A stretch of 64,000 nucleotides of DNA from assembly GCF_001989455.1 (NCBI RefSeq), contig NZ_CP018346.1, positions 62,001 to 126,000 on the forward strand, given 5' to 3'. Of the stretch, positions 56,458-64,000 are shown one piece after another. The first letter of the stretch is position 1. Each line of letters starts with the position of its first letter. The stretch comes from Prochlorococcus sp. RS04 (GTDB taxonomy: Bacteria; Cyanobacteriota; Cyanobacteriia; PCC-6307; Cyanobiaceae). A model generated the notes under the pieces. It was not told where the DNA came from, did no database searches, and saw nothing but the letters and a program-made list of their open reading frames with translations. Made by a program: the position numbers and the translations under genes.

Positions 56458-57171
56458 TTATAATTTTCTATTTGAGCTTTCAAAAACTTTTAATGCTTCA
56501 ATTGACCCCTCATATCTCCAATGCCAGGGTTCGTAATCTATGTATTTATTATCTTTGTTGAACGATAACTTAAAGTGAAATTTAGCTGCATTTTTTATTA
56601 GCCATCTAAAGGCGTCAGTATTTTCGAAATCGGTTTCAAAGTCTTTCTCTCTTTGAGTAGCATCACCAATATCGATTGCGAAACCTGTACTATGTTCAGA
56701 ATACCCTGGAGGTGCTGAAACTCTAGCTCTTTCTGCAGCTACTTGATTTCTAATAGATTTTAAAGAATAAAAGATATCGTTTTGCAAATTTATTGATCTA
56801 TAACCACTCAAGAAGACTAAATATATCCCATCCTTTTTGGCTTCTTCTCTCATCTTTAGTAGAGAATCGCGCATATCCATATGAACTTCAATATTAGGCT
56901 CAATTAAAACTAGTTTCTCCTTAGAAATTTCTGCATAGGGTAAATGACCTAGTATTCTATGGTCGTGATTTGTCTGAGCCTGGAAATTGAGATTATCAAG
57001 AGATCCTATTTCTATATTTTTAGTTAATCGCAATGCAGCGACAGAAAAGATAAGAAAAAGAAATGGAGAAAATATTAATAGATTTTTTAATAATGTTGAA
57101 TTTGGATTATTTAGGTAAGTTCTTTTTGCAAGTGGTATATCAAATTGATCGATATCTTTGTTTAGTTCCAA
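56458..57171 (-). CDS. D-alanyl-D-alanine carboxypeptidase, M15B (VanY-like)
   Basis: 237 aa. One N-terminal membrane helix (LLIFSPFLFLIFSVAAL) and then a zinc peptidase domain: SGYRS, the SEHSTGFAIDIGD segment with the Zn-binding His and Asp, and EPWHWRYEG with the second His. It trims peptidoglycan stem peptides in the periplasm. Standalone gene between typA and chlP. Confidence 0.88.
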   Translation of the reverse strand: MELNKDIDQFDIPLAKRTYLNNPNSTLLKNLLIFSPFLFLIFSVAALRLTKNIEIGSLDNLNFQAQTNHDHRILGHLPYAEISKEKLVLIEPNIEVHMDMRDSLLKMREEAKKDGIYLVFLSGYRSINLQNDIFYSLKSIRNQVAAERARVSAPPGYSEHSTGFAIDIGDATQREKDFETDFENTDAFRWLIKNAAKFHFKLSFNKDNKYIDYEPWHWRYEGSIEALKVFESSNRKL

Positions 57172-57284
57172 TATTTAGAAGTGAATTTGGAAAAGATATT
57201 TCGATATTAACTATTATTTTAAGAAATGCACTTTTATAAGCAAAAAAGATGTAGTTTTTATATACAGTATTATTTTTTTTTCAT

Positions 57285-58625
57285 ATGTTGAGAGTAGCTG
57301 TTATTGGTGGAGGTCCAAGTGGTTCATGTGCGGCAGAAATACTTGCTAAAGCTGGAATAAAAACTTGGCTCTTCGAGAGAAAATTAGATAATGCGAAACC
57401 ATGTGGAGGAGCAATTCCACTTTGCATGGTCGAAGAATTTGATTTACCTGAGTCAATTATTGATAGAAAAGTAAGGCATATGAGAATGATATCTCCCTCA
57501 AATAGAGAAGTAGATATAAGTTTAGATAGAGTTTATGGGAAAAGTGATAATGAGTTTATTGGGATGTGTAGAAGAGAAGTAATGGATGCCTTTATGCGTA
57601 ACAGAGCATCAGATCTTGGTGCTACATTAATAAATGGATTAGTTACTTCTATTGATACTGGAGATAATAATCAAGGGCCATATAAGCTTTCCTACTCAGA
57701 TTTTACGAATGGAGATAAAAAGGGGGAACTAAAAGAGCTTACTGTTGACCTTTTGATCGGAGCTGATGGAGCCAATAGCAGAGTCGCAAAAGCAATGGAT
57801 GCAGGTGACTACAAAGTTGCTATAGCATTTCAGGAAAGAATTAAATTGCCTAAAGAAGAAATGAGTTACTACGAAGATCTTGCTGAAATGTATGTTGGGA
57901 CTGATGTTTCTCCTGATTTTTATGGGTGGGTATTTCCTAAATATGATCATGTTGCTGTGGGCACAGGAACCATGCAAAAGAATCAGTCATTAATTAAAGG
58001 ACTTCAAGAGGGTGTAAGAAATAGGGCAAAGAAAAGACTTGTTAATGGTGAAGTAATAAAGGTAGAAGCTCACCCTATTCCAGAGCATCCAAGGCCAAGA
58101 AGGGTAGTTGGGAGAATGGCATTGGTTGGTGATGCAGCTGGTTATGTTACAAAAAGTTCTGGAGAGGGTATTTATTTTGCTGCAAAAAGCGGAAGAATGT
58201 GTGCTGAAGAAATTGTTGAAGCATCAAAAAATGGTCAAGTAATTCCATCAGAAAAAGATTTAAAAAACTATCTTAAAAAATGGGATAAAAAATATGGCAC
58301 AACTTATAAGGTGCTAGAAATCCTTCAAAATATTTTCTACAGAAATGATTCTGCTAGAGAAGCCTTTGTTGAGATGTGTGATGACATGGATGTTCAAAGA
58401 CTTACTTTTGATAGTTACTTATACAAAAGAGTTGTATCTATGAAACCATTACAGCAACTTAAAATTACCATGCTTACACTTGGTTCGATTTTAAGAGGGA
58501 AAGCCCTAGCGCCTCTAAAGTATAAACCCGTTGATAGTGCTGTTAGGGAAAATAATGAAGTAGAAAAAATGCTAGAAAATTATTCAATAAAGGGAGGAAT
58601 TAAAGTTAAGAGTTCAAAAGTGTAA
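57285..58625 (+). CDS. chlP: Geranylgeranyl diphosphate/chlorophyll reductase
   Basis: Reduces the geranylgeranyl tail of chlorophyll and tocopherol precursors to phytyl. 446 aa with an FAD motif GGGPSGSCAAEILAKAG (8-24), the conserved GAIPLCMVEEFDLPE, and a second FAD block MALVGDAAGYVTKSSGEGIYFAAKSGRM. The C-terminus overlaps the convergent glyS gene by 20 bases. Confidence 0.97.
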   Translation: MLRVAVIGGGPSGSCAAEILAKAGIKTWLFERKLDNAKPCGGAIPLCMVEEFDLPESIIDRKVRHMRMISPSNREVDISLDRVYGKSDNEFIGMCRREVMDAFMRNRASDLGATLINGLVTSIDTGDNNQGPYKLSYSDFTNGDKKGELKELTVDLLIGADGANSRVAKAMDAGDYKVAIAFQERIKLPKEEMSYYEDLAEMYVGTDVSPDFYGWVFPKYDHVAVGTGTMQKNQSLIKGLQEGVRNRAKKRLVNGEVIKVEAHPIPEHPRPRRVVGRMALVGDAAGYVTKSSGEGIYFAAKSGRMCAEEIVEASKNGQVIPSEKDLKNYLKKWDKKYGTTYKVLEILQNIFYRNDSAREAFVEMCDDMDVQRLTFDSYLYKRVVSMKPLQQLKITMLTLGSILRGKALAPLKYKPVDSAVRENNEVEKMLENYSIKGGIKVKSSKV

Positions 58626-60759
58626 AATCGGCAATTTTTAGAGAATAATTTCTAATTAAGCTCAACAAATTGAGTCTATTATTTCTTATTTTTAAGTCCT
58701 CTGACATTATTAGGACTCCCTTTTCATTATCAAATAAATCCTCAATAGTTTTTACATTAATCTCAAACAAATTTAGAAGTTCCAAATAATTGCAATAACC
58801 TTCTGAAAAAAGTTTTTCTAATTCTCCAATAAATTCAAAAACTTTGAATTCACAATCTTTTTCAAAAAGTTTTGTGTTTACATAATCTCTTGTTGAGAGA
58901 ACCTCTTTTGAAAAATCACTTTTATTTGCTAATTTGCTTACCCTAGTAATTACATTCTGGATTTCCAAAAAATTATCCTTTTCGTTAAAATTAATAATAG
59001 AGTTAATCCTATTTTTAAGATCAACAATATCCAATACTCTTTTTTGAGATAATTCATCAGAAGAGCAAACGGCCTTTATTAATTCTTTACTTAGTGACAT
59101 TTCTTCTAGATGACTAACAATTCTTTGAACTAAAAATTCATTTAAATCATTAAATACTGTTTCTCTTGAGAAGTTTAAATTCGGAAATACGATTTTCCAA
59201 AAATCAATAAGTTCATTGAATAATTTATCTAAAGGTAAATCAAGTTCATAATCCCAAATTATTTTAATCACTCCATTCAAATTTCTTCTTAAAGCATAAG
59301 GATCAGATGATCCACTAGGACGTTTACCAGAAATAAATATACTTATTAAAGTTTCGACCTTATCTGCTATGGAAACTATTGCACCACATTTTGTGGAGGG
59401 CAAAGCATCTTTATAAAAAGAAGGTAAATAATGCTCAGCGACAGCCAAGCAAACATCCTCACTAAATCCCTCATATTTAAGATATTTACCACCCATTATT
59501 CCTTGCAGCTCAGGGAATTCGTAAACAATTTCGCTACATAAGTCGTTTTTACAGTATTTAGCAGCTTCTATTATTTTTTTTTCTTCTAAAGACTTATCAT
59601 TTAAAAATTTTAGAATTTTTTTAGTAACTTCCTCTATCCTTTCTACCCTCTGAAATATATTTCCAAGTCCTTTTAAATATGAAACAGATTTAAGCTTTTC
59701 ATTTCTTTCGATTGAAGTAACTTTTTTGTCACTTTCTACGAAAAACTTTGCATCTGAAAACCTTGCCCTTAATACTTTCTCATTACCTTTGGCAATATTA
59801 TTATTTGATTCTTCAAGACCATTTGAAATAACGCAGAAAGTTGTACTAATATTTTTTTCAGAGCTTAAATCTAGTTTAGAAAAACTTTCGTTTTTAAATA
59901 AAAGAGGAACGTATCTCTGATGAATTTTCATGACTGTTGAGAGAACTTCAACCGGAAGATCAAGAAATTCATTACTAAATTTACCAATAATTAAGTCTGG
60001 CCATTCAACTAAATCAGTTAGTTCATTTAGTAATCCTTCTGAAAGGTCAGGTTTCAGATTTAAAGATTTAGATGCCTGATTTATTAAACTTTCAATTTTT
60101 TCTTTTCTTTCTTTTCGAATAGCTATTACTCTATTTCGTTTCAATAATTCAAAAAATTCATCAGGATTCTGAACTTCTAAAACTTCATTGATTAGCCTAT
60201 GACTTTTAGTTTTATTACTTATTTTGATTTTTGGATCAAATTCAAAATCAAGAATTTCATCATTATAAATAGAGGCTATCCACCTGATAGGTCTTGAAAA
60301 TTTTATGTTCCCACCCCCCCATTTCATAAATCTAGGACCTTGAAGACTACTTACTAATTTTGGGATAATCGAAGACAAAGATGTTTTTGTTGATAGTCCT
60401 TTCTCAATTTTCTTTCCAAATACAAAATCACCCTTTTCCGTGTTTTTTATTTCTAGCTCACCTACATCTATATCTAAGCTATTAGCAAATCCTAAAGCAG
60501 CATTAGTAGGACATCCATTTAAATAAGCTAAATTTGCTTTAGGCCCTTTTCTTTCTATTATCTTATCTTCTGCATAATCAACTAAACCTTTGAGAAGTAG
60601 AACTATCCTCCTTGGTGTGGAGGTAACAACTATTTGTTCGAATTTGATTAACTTTTTATCCAATTCAAATTCTATTAGAGATCTAAATTGCTCTAGAACA
60701 GAATGAGAAAATTTTGCGGGCAACTCTTCAGTTCCTATCTCAAGTAAATATTTAGACAA
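58606..60759 (-). CDS. glyS: Glycyl-tRNA synthetase beta subunit
   Basis: Beta subunit of the bacterial alpha2beta2 glycyl-tRNA synthetase, 717 aa. The N-terminal LLEIGTEELPAKF and the segments FMKWGGGNIKFSRPIRWI, FPELQGIMGGKYL and SDPYALRRN are characteristic. The alpha subunit glyQ is not in the window. Overlaps chlP at its 3' end. Confidence 0.97.
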   Translation of the reverse strand: MSKYLLEIGTEELPAKFSHSVLEQFRSLIEFELDKKLIKFEQIVVTSTPRRIVLLLKGLVDYAEDKIIERKGPKANLAYLNGCPTNAALGFANSLDIDVGELEIKNTEKGDFVFGKKIEKGLSTKTSLSSIIPKLVSSLQGPRFMKWGGGNIKFSRPIRWIASIYNDEILDFEFDPKIKISNKTKSHRLINEVLEVQNPDEFFELLKRNRVIAIRKERKEKIESLINQASKSLNLKPDLSEGLLNELTDLVEWPDLIIGKFSNEFLDLPVEVLSTVMKIHQRYVPLLFKNESFSKLDLSSEKNISTTFCVISNGLEESNNNIAKGNEKVLRARFSDAKFFVESDKKVTSIERNEKLKSVSYLKGLGNIFQRVERIEEVTKKILKFLNDKSLEEKKIIEAAKYCKNDLCSEIVYEFPELQGIMGGKYLKYEGFSEDVCLAVAEHYLPSFYKDALPSTKCGAIVSIADKVETLISIFISGKRPSGSSDPYALRRNLNGVIKIIWDYELDLPLDKLFNELIDFWKIVFPNLNFSRETVFNDLNEFLVQRIVSHLEEMSLSKELIKAVCSSDELSQKRVLDIVDLKNRINSIINFNEKDNFLEIQNVITRVSKLANKSDFSKEVLSTRDYVNTKLFEKDCEFKVFEFIGELEKLFSEGYCNYLELLNLFEINVKTIEDLFDNEKGVLIMSEDLKIRNNRLNLLSLIRNYSLKIADFTLLNS

Positions 60760-60848
60760 GAAAAAAAAATATGACTTAACTTACTATAATTTACTACCAG
60801 TTAAATAAGCTTTTCGCTAATGTATAAAAAGAGATATGTTTTGGTCCG

Positions 60849-62636
60849 TTGATCAAGGTTGAGAAAGTAAAAAAGAAAAAAGTTTCTGCAAAGGAAGAGA
60901 CTGTTTGTTTAGCAAATGGACTAGAAGTCTCTAAATTTGAAAATTTTAAAAAAAGTAGCCAATTTCTTAAGGAACCACTTGCTTCAGAATTAGTCAATGA
61001 AAGTGATCATTTTACTAATGATGCAGTTCAGTTATTAAAATTTCATGGTAGTTATCAACAAGATAACAGGGAAAATAGAAAGCCGGGCAAAAGTAAAGAT
61101 TGGCAAATGATGCTTAGGTTAAGAAATCCGGGCGGTGAAGTCCCTGGGAAATTATTTTTAGCATTAGATGAATTATCTGACAAACTAGGTAATGGAACAC
61201 TTAGGGCCACTACAAGACAAGCCTTTCAAATGCATGGAATCAGAAAGGAGAACCTAAAGGAAGTAATTCAAACAATAGTAAATTCAATGGGCTCCACATT
61301 AGCTGCATGTGGAGACATTAATAGAAATGTTATGGCCCCTGCGGCTCCATTTGATTCGCCGAACTATATTATTGCAAGAGCATTGGCAAAAAAAGTTGCA
61401 GATCTTCTCACCCCAATGGCTGGTCAAGGCACTTTTCTAGAGCTTTGGGCTGATGGAGATTTAGAGTACACCATAAAGCCTGATAAAGATATTGAAGTAA
61501 TTAGGAAGCTCCAATTCAAAGATAATGTTTTTAGTGGAATAAAAGATGAGCCTCTTTATGGTTCAACTTATTTACCGAGAAAATTCAAATGTGCCGTGAC
61601 AGTTCCTGGGGACAATTCTGTTGATCTTCTTACCAATGACATAGGAATAGTTGCCTTTACTTCTAAAGATGGAAACTTAGAAGGATGCAACTTCTATGTT
61701 GGAGGTGGTATGGGTCGCACACATAATAATGAAGAGACCTTTGCCAGAATTGCAGATCCACTTGGATATGTTGAAGAACCTTATGTTTATGAATTAATAC
61801 AAAGCATTGTGGCTATTCAAAGAGATTATGGTGATAGAAAATCAAGAAAAAATTCGAGAATGAAATATCTTCTTCATAGAAAAGGTATTAAATGGTTCAA
61901 AAAGATACTCTCTGATAAGTATTTCAAAAAAGAAATAAAAAAAATTAGAAAAGAACCTGATAAGGTTCTTATTGATTATCTAGGTTGGCATAAACAAAAT
62001 AAAACCACCCATTTCGTTGGTTTACCATTATTATCAGGAAGATTATCTGGAGAGAAGAAGAATACCATCACAAGTATTGTTAAAAAATATAATTTAGATT
62101 TAAGACTCACACCTAATCAAGATATTTTACTTTGTAATATTCCCAATAAAAACAAAGGTGAAATTCAAAAATCTTTATCAAAAATTGGATACGAAAATTT
62201 AGAAAACATTAATGAAATACAAAGACATGCTTTAGCTTGTCCTGCTTTACCACTTTGTGGTCTTGCAATGACTGAAGCTGAAAGAATATTACCTGATGTA
62301 TTAAAAAGGATTGAAAATTTACTATTAGATCTAAAAATACAAAAGACAGTATTATTCAGAATGACAGGATGTCCGAATGGATGTACCAGGCCTTATATGG
62401 CTGAATTAGCACTTGTTGGAAGTGGGCAAAACAAATACCAATTATGGTTGGGGGGAAGTAAAAATCTACAAAGGCTTGCTAAACCTTTTTTACAAAGAAT
62501 GGAACTTAACGATTTAGAAAAAACTCTTCAACCATTATTTGATAATTGGAAGAGTAATTTGGATTTGGATTTCGGAGATTTTATAAATACTCAAGAAGAA
62601 AATTATATATTAAATTTACTAAATGAAAATCAATAG
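60849..62636 (+). CDS. sir: Ferredoxin-sulfite reductase
   Basis: Reduces sulfite to sulfide in assimilation using ferredoxin, 595 aa. The siroheme/[4Fe-4S] ligand Cys residues are in ACPALPLCGLAMTEAERILP and MTGCPNGCTRPY; the substrate-binding segments TLRATTRQAFQMHGI and DINRNVMAPA are present. TTG start at 60849 is the first option; downstream ATGs would truncate the conserved domain. Divergent from glyS. Confidence 0.96.
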   Translation: MIKVEKVKKKKVSAKEETVCLANGLEVSKFENFKKSSQFLKEPLASELVNESDHFTNDAVQLLKFHGSYQQDNRENRKPGKSKDWQMMLRLRNPGGEVPGKLFLALDELSDKLGNGTLRATTRQAFQMHGIRKENLKEVIQTIVNSMGSTLAACGDINRNVMAPAAPFDSPNYIIARALAKKVADLLTPMAGQGTFLELWADGDLEYTIKPDKDIEVIRKLQFKDNVFSGIKDEPLYGSTYLPRKFKCAVTVPGDNSVDLLTNDIGIVAFTSKDGNLEGCNFYVGGGMGRTHNNEETFARIADPLGYVEEPYVYELIQSIVAIQRDYGDRKSRKNSRMKYLLHRKGIKWFKKILSDKYFKKEIKKIRKEPDKVLIDYLGWHKQNKTTHFVGLPLLSGRLSGEKKNTITSIVKKYNLDLRLTPNQDILLCNIPNKNKGEIQKSLSKIGYENLENINEIQRHALACPALPLCGLAMTEAERILPDVLKRIENLLLDLKIQKTVLFRMTGCPNGCTRPYMAELALVGSGQNKYQLWLGGSKNLQRLAKPFLQRMELNDLEKTLQPLFDNWKSNLDLDFGDFINTQEENYILNLLNENQ

Positions 62637-62639
62637 AAT

Positions 62640-63323
62640 TTAAATTTTTCCATAGAGGGCATTTGCTTTTTTATTTTTCCAAGCCCATAATTGATCACCA
62701 TAACTAAAATGCCACCATTCATTTGGATGTTGAGCAAATCCGAATTTAGTCATAATTTTCCTTAATAAATTTCTTCTACTATTCCAAATAATTGCTTCTT
62801 CTTTCTTTATATTTGCAAAAAAATAAGGATTTGATGTCTCATCCATTTGATCAACCATGCTTCCCATTTCAACAAGATTTCCGTCTTTATCTGATAAACA
62901 AACATCCAATGCACCCCCAGTTGAATGAGGGGGAGGACACTTAGTGTCATGAGAAGGATATGCCCAAAATTTTTCAACTTTTTTTAAGATAGATGGATAA
63001 GACTTTATATTCTCAAAAGAAATATCAATATCGGATTTTTCGCACTCTAATAAAAATGCTCTTTTAAACATAAATTCCTGGACTTCTAAAGGTCGCCAAC
63101 TGTCATAAATTAAAAGGTTAAAACTACTCTTTGATATTAAATAATCATTAACTTTTACTAATCTATTTACGGCTTCTTCTCTTAATTTCCAAATAGAAGT
63201 TTTATCTTCGTAAGGTGCCCCTAAATCAGAGTAAGGGTGAGGATCTAAAAACTTTAGACAGCTTGGTATAGCTATTAATTTATCTCCATTATCTTTAATT
63301 GGTATTTTATTCCAAATTTTCAA
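62640..63323 (-). CDS. D-Ala-D-Ala dipeptidase, M15D (VanX-like)
   Basis: 227 aa zinc dipeptidase. Motifs: YDSWRPLEVQ, the Zn site HSTGGALDVCLSD and NEWWHFSYGDQ. No signal peptide is obvious, so it is likely cytosolic, and could recycle D-Ala-D-Ala rather than confer vancomycin resistance. It converges on sir with a 3-base gap. Confidence 0.88.
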   Translation of the reverse strand: MKIWNKIPIKDNGDKLIAIPSCLKFLDPHPYSDLGAPYEDKTSIWKLREEAVNRLVKVNDYLISKSSFNLLIYDSWRPLEVQEFMFKRAFLLECEKSDIDISFENIKSYPSILKKVEKFWAYPSHDTKCPPPHSTGGALDVCLSDKDGNLVEMGSMVDQMDETSNPYFFANIKKEEAIIWNSRRNLLRKIMTKFGFAQHPNEWWHFSYGDQLWAWKNKKANALYGKI

Positions 63324-63380
63324 TTGAAATTTGCAATTGATTTATAGTGGCATATATATCAAAAATAACAATGATAGTTT

Positions 63381-64000
63381 TCAATTTAAGAAATCATGAA
63401 TGAATTTATTATCAGATTTATCAATAAGTATATTCCTTAAAACAATATTTTCTTTAAAATCAGGATCATCACTAACAATCTTAATAGCCTCTTCACGAGC
63501 CTTATCAATAAGAAATTTATTGTTAGGTAAATTGTCCAGTACAAAATCAGGCAATCCGGATTGTCTATATCCTAAAATCTGGCCTGGTCCTCTAAGCTCC
63601 AAGTCTTTTTCAGCAATATAAAAGCCATCATTAGATTTTTGCAAAACACAAAGTCGTTTATTTTCCATTCCATTTTTATTGGAGGTTACCAGATAACAAA
63701 AAGATTTTGTTGAACCTCTACCAACTCTTCCCCTTAATTGATGTAGCTGGGACAATCCAAATCTATCCGAATTATAAATAATCATAATTGTGGCGTTAGG
63801 CACATCAATACCAACCTCAATTACAGTGGTTGAAACCAATATATTAATTTCATTCTTTAAAAAAGAATTAATCACTTCATTCTTTTCTTGTGAACTTAAT
63901 TTGCCATGTAATAATCCAACTTTTTTGTTAAAAAAGACCTCTTCTGATAAATGTTTGAATGTTTTCTTTGCGGAGCTTAAATTCATTTTTTCTGAATCTT
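63381..64000 (-). CDS. recG: ATP-dependent DNA helicase RecG, C-terminal part (cut by right edge)
   Basis: The frame is open to the right edge of the window; the ATG at 63986 is internal. The visible ~205 residues are the second RecA-like helicase domain of RecG: VGLLHGKLSSQEKNEV, VSTTVIEVGIDVPNATIM, QLRGRVGRGSTKSFCYL, then the RecG-specific AEKDLELRGPGQILGYRQSG. RecG remodels stalled forks and Holliday junctions. Confidence 0.95.
   Translation of the reverse strand, partial: DSEKMNLSSAKKTFKHLSEEVFFNKKVGLLHGKLSSQEKNEVINSFLKNEINILVSTTVIEVGIDVPNATIMIIYNSDRFGLSQLHQLRGRVGRGSTKSFCYLVTSNKNGMENKRLCVLQKSNDGFYIAEKDLELRGPGQILGYRQSGLPDFVLDNLPNNKFLIDKAREEAIKIVSDDPDFKENIVLRNILIDKSDNKFIHDFLN

Noticed and set aside
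62640-63323. Possible vancomycin-resistance gene (VanX-like)
   Set aside because: Gram-negative cyanobacteria carry M15D dipeptidases without vanHA; no resistance neighbours are present, so peptide recycling is more likely.
1-64000. tRNA, rRNA, CRISPR arrays, transposases, integrases
   Set aside because: Intergenic spaces were read for cloverleaf or repeat-spacer patterns and proteins for transposase/integrase motifs; none was seen, though a covariance-model search was not possible.

Overview
The window looks like a chromosomal segment of a high-light Prochlorococcus (marine picocyanobacterium). The DNA is about 30% G+C, intergenic spaces are tiny, convergent genes often overlap, and gene content is oxygenic-phototroph (chlP, hemA with glutamyl-tRNA reductase, sedoheptulose/fructose bisphosphatase glpX, phosphoribulokinase, class II aldolase, CcsA, ferredoxin-type sulfite reductase, Ycf55-like and DUF3727 proteins). 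Strain or clade cannot be assigned by eye. No rRNA, tRNA, CRISPR array, transposase or integrase was recognised.

Layout. (1) 1-10747: a complete urea-use block. ureC-ureB-ureA-ureD run on the minus strand, ureE-ureF-ureG on the plus strand, followed by the urea ABC transporter urtABCDE. urtA has an NtcA-type activator site at the right distance from a -10 box, and a strong hairpin between urtA and urtB probably limits read-through to the membrane and ATPase genes. (2) 10748-17240: a low-density accessory stretch with many very small orphan genes (several membrane or secreted), a ribbon-helix-helix-like protein with a palindromic upstream region, and a cassette made of a Rieske oxygenase, a 33-residue membrane peptide and an orphan ABC ATPase. 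(3) 17240-20130: an iron module. Fur-box-like sequences precede a cysteine-rich Crp-family regulator, a ferritin, and a 40-residue Cys/Lys-rich small ORF; a ferric-iron ABC ATPase (futC type) follows.

(4) 20207-24875: nth, SDR proteins, a DUF296-glutaredoxin fusion, pgsA and hisA. (5) 24955-34120: a tightly packed co-directional run (Ycf55/DUF3685-like, Cys-less thioredoxin-fold protein, CofE-like protein, GNAT-like protein, ruvX/yqgF, DUF3727, yqeG-like, proB, lpxD, leuB). (6) 34210-38787: prk (class I type), accD, a small secreted protein, an oxidoreductase and class II aldolase, ended by a hairpin shared with the convergent purS-purQ pair. (7) 39855-44350: a COG0523 metallochaperone GTPase and zinc-ribbon protein, a lumenal pentapeptide-repeat protein, a degenerate uracil phosphoribosyltransferase-like protein and ilvD.

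(8) 44372-52263: carbon metabolism. CIA30-like protein, pgl and gnd (oxidative pentose phosphate), glgC (glycogen), hemA, glpX and rpe (Calvin cycle). (9) 52288-64000: ccsA, an LptB-type ATPase, DUF309, typA, two M15 peptidases, chlP, glyS, sir and the C-terminal part of recG, which runs off the right edge. Genes work together mainly as nitrogen supply from urea, iron homeostasis, and core carbon metabolism.
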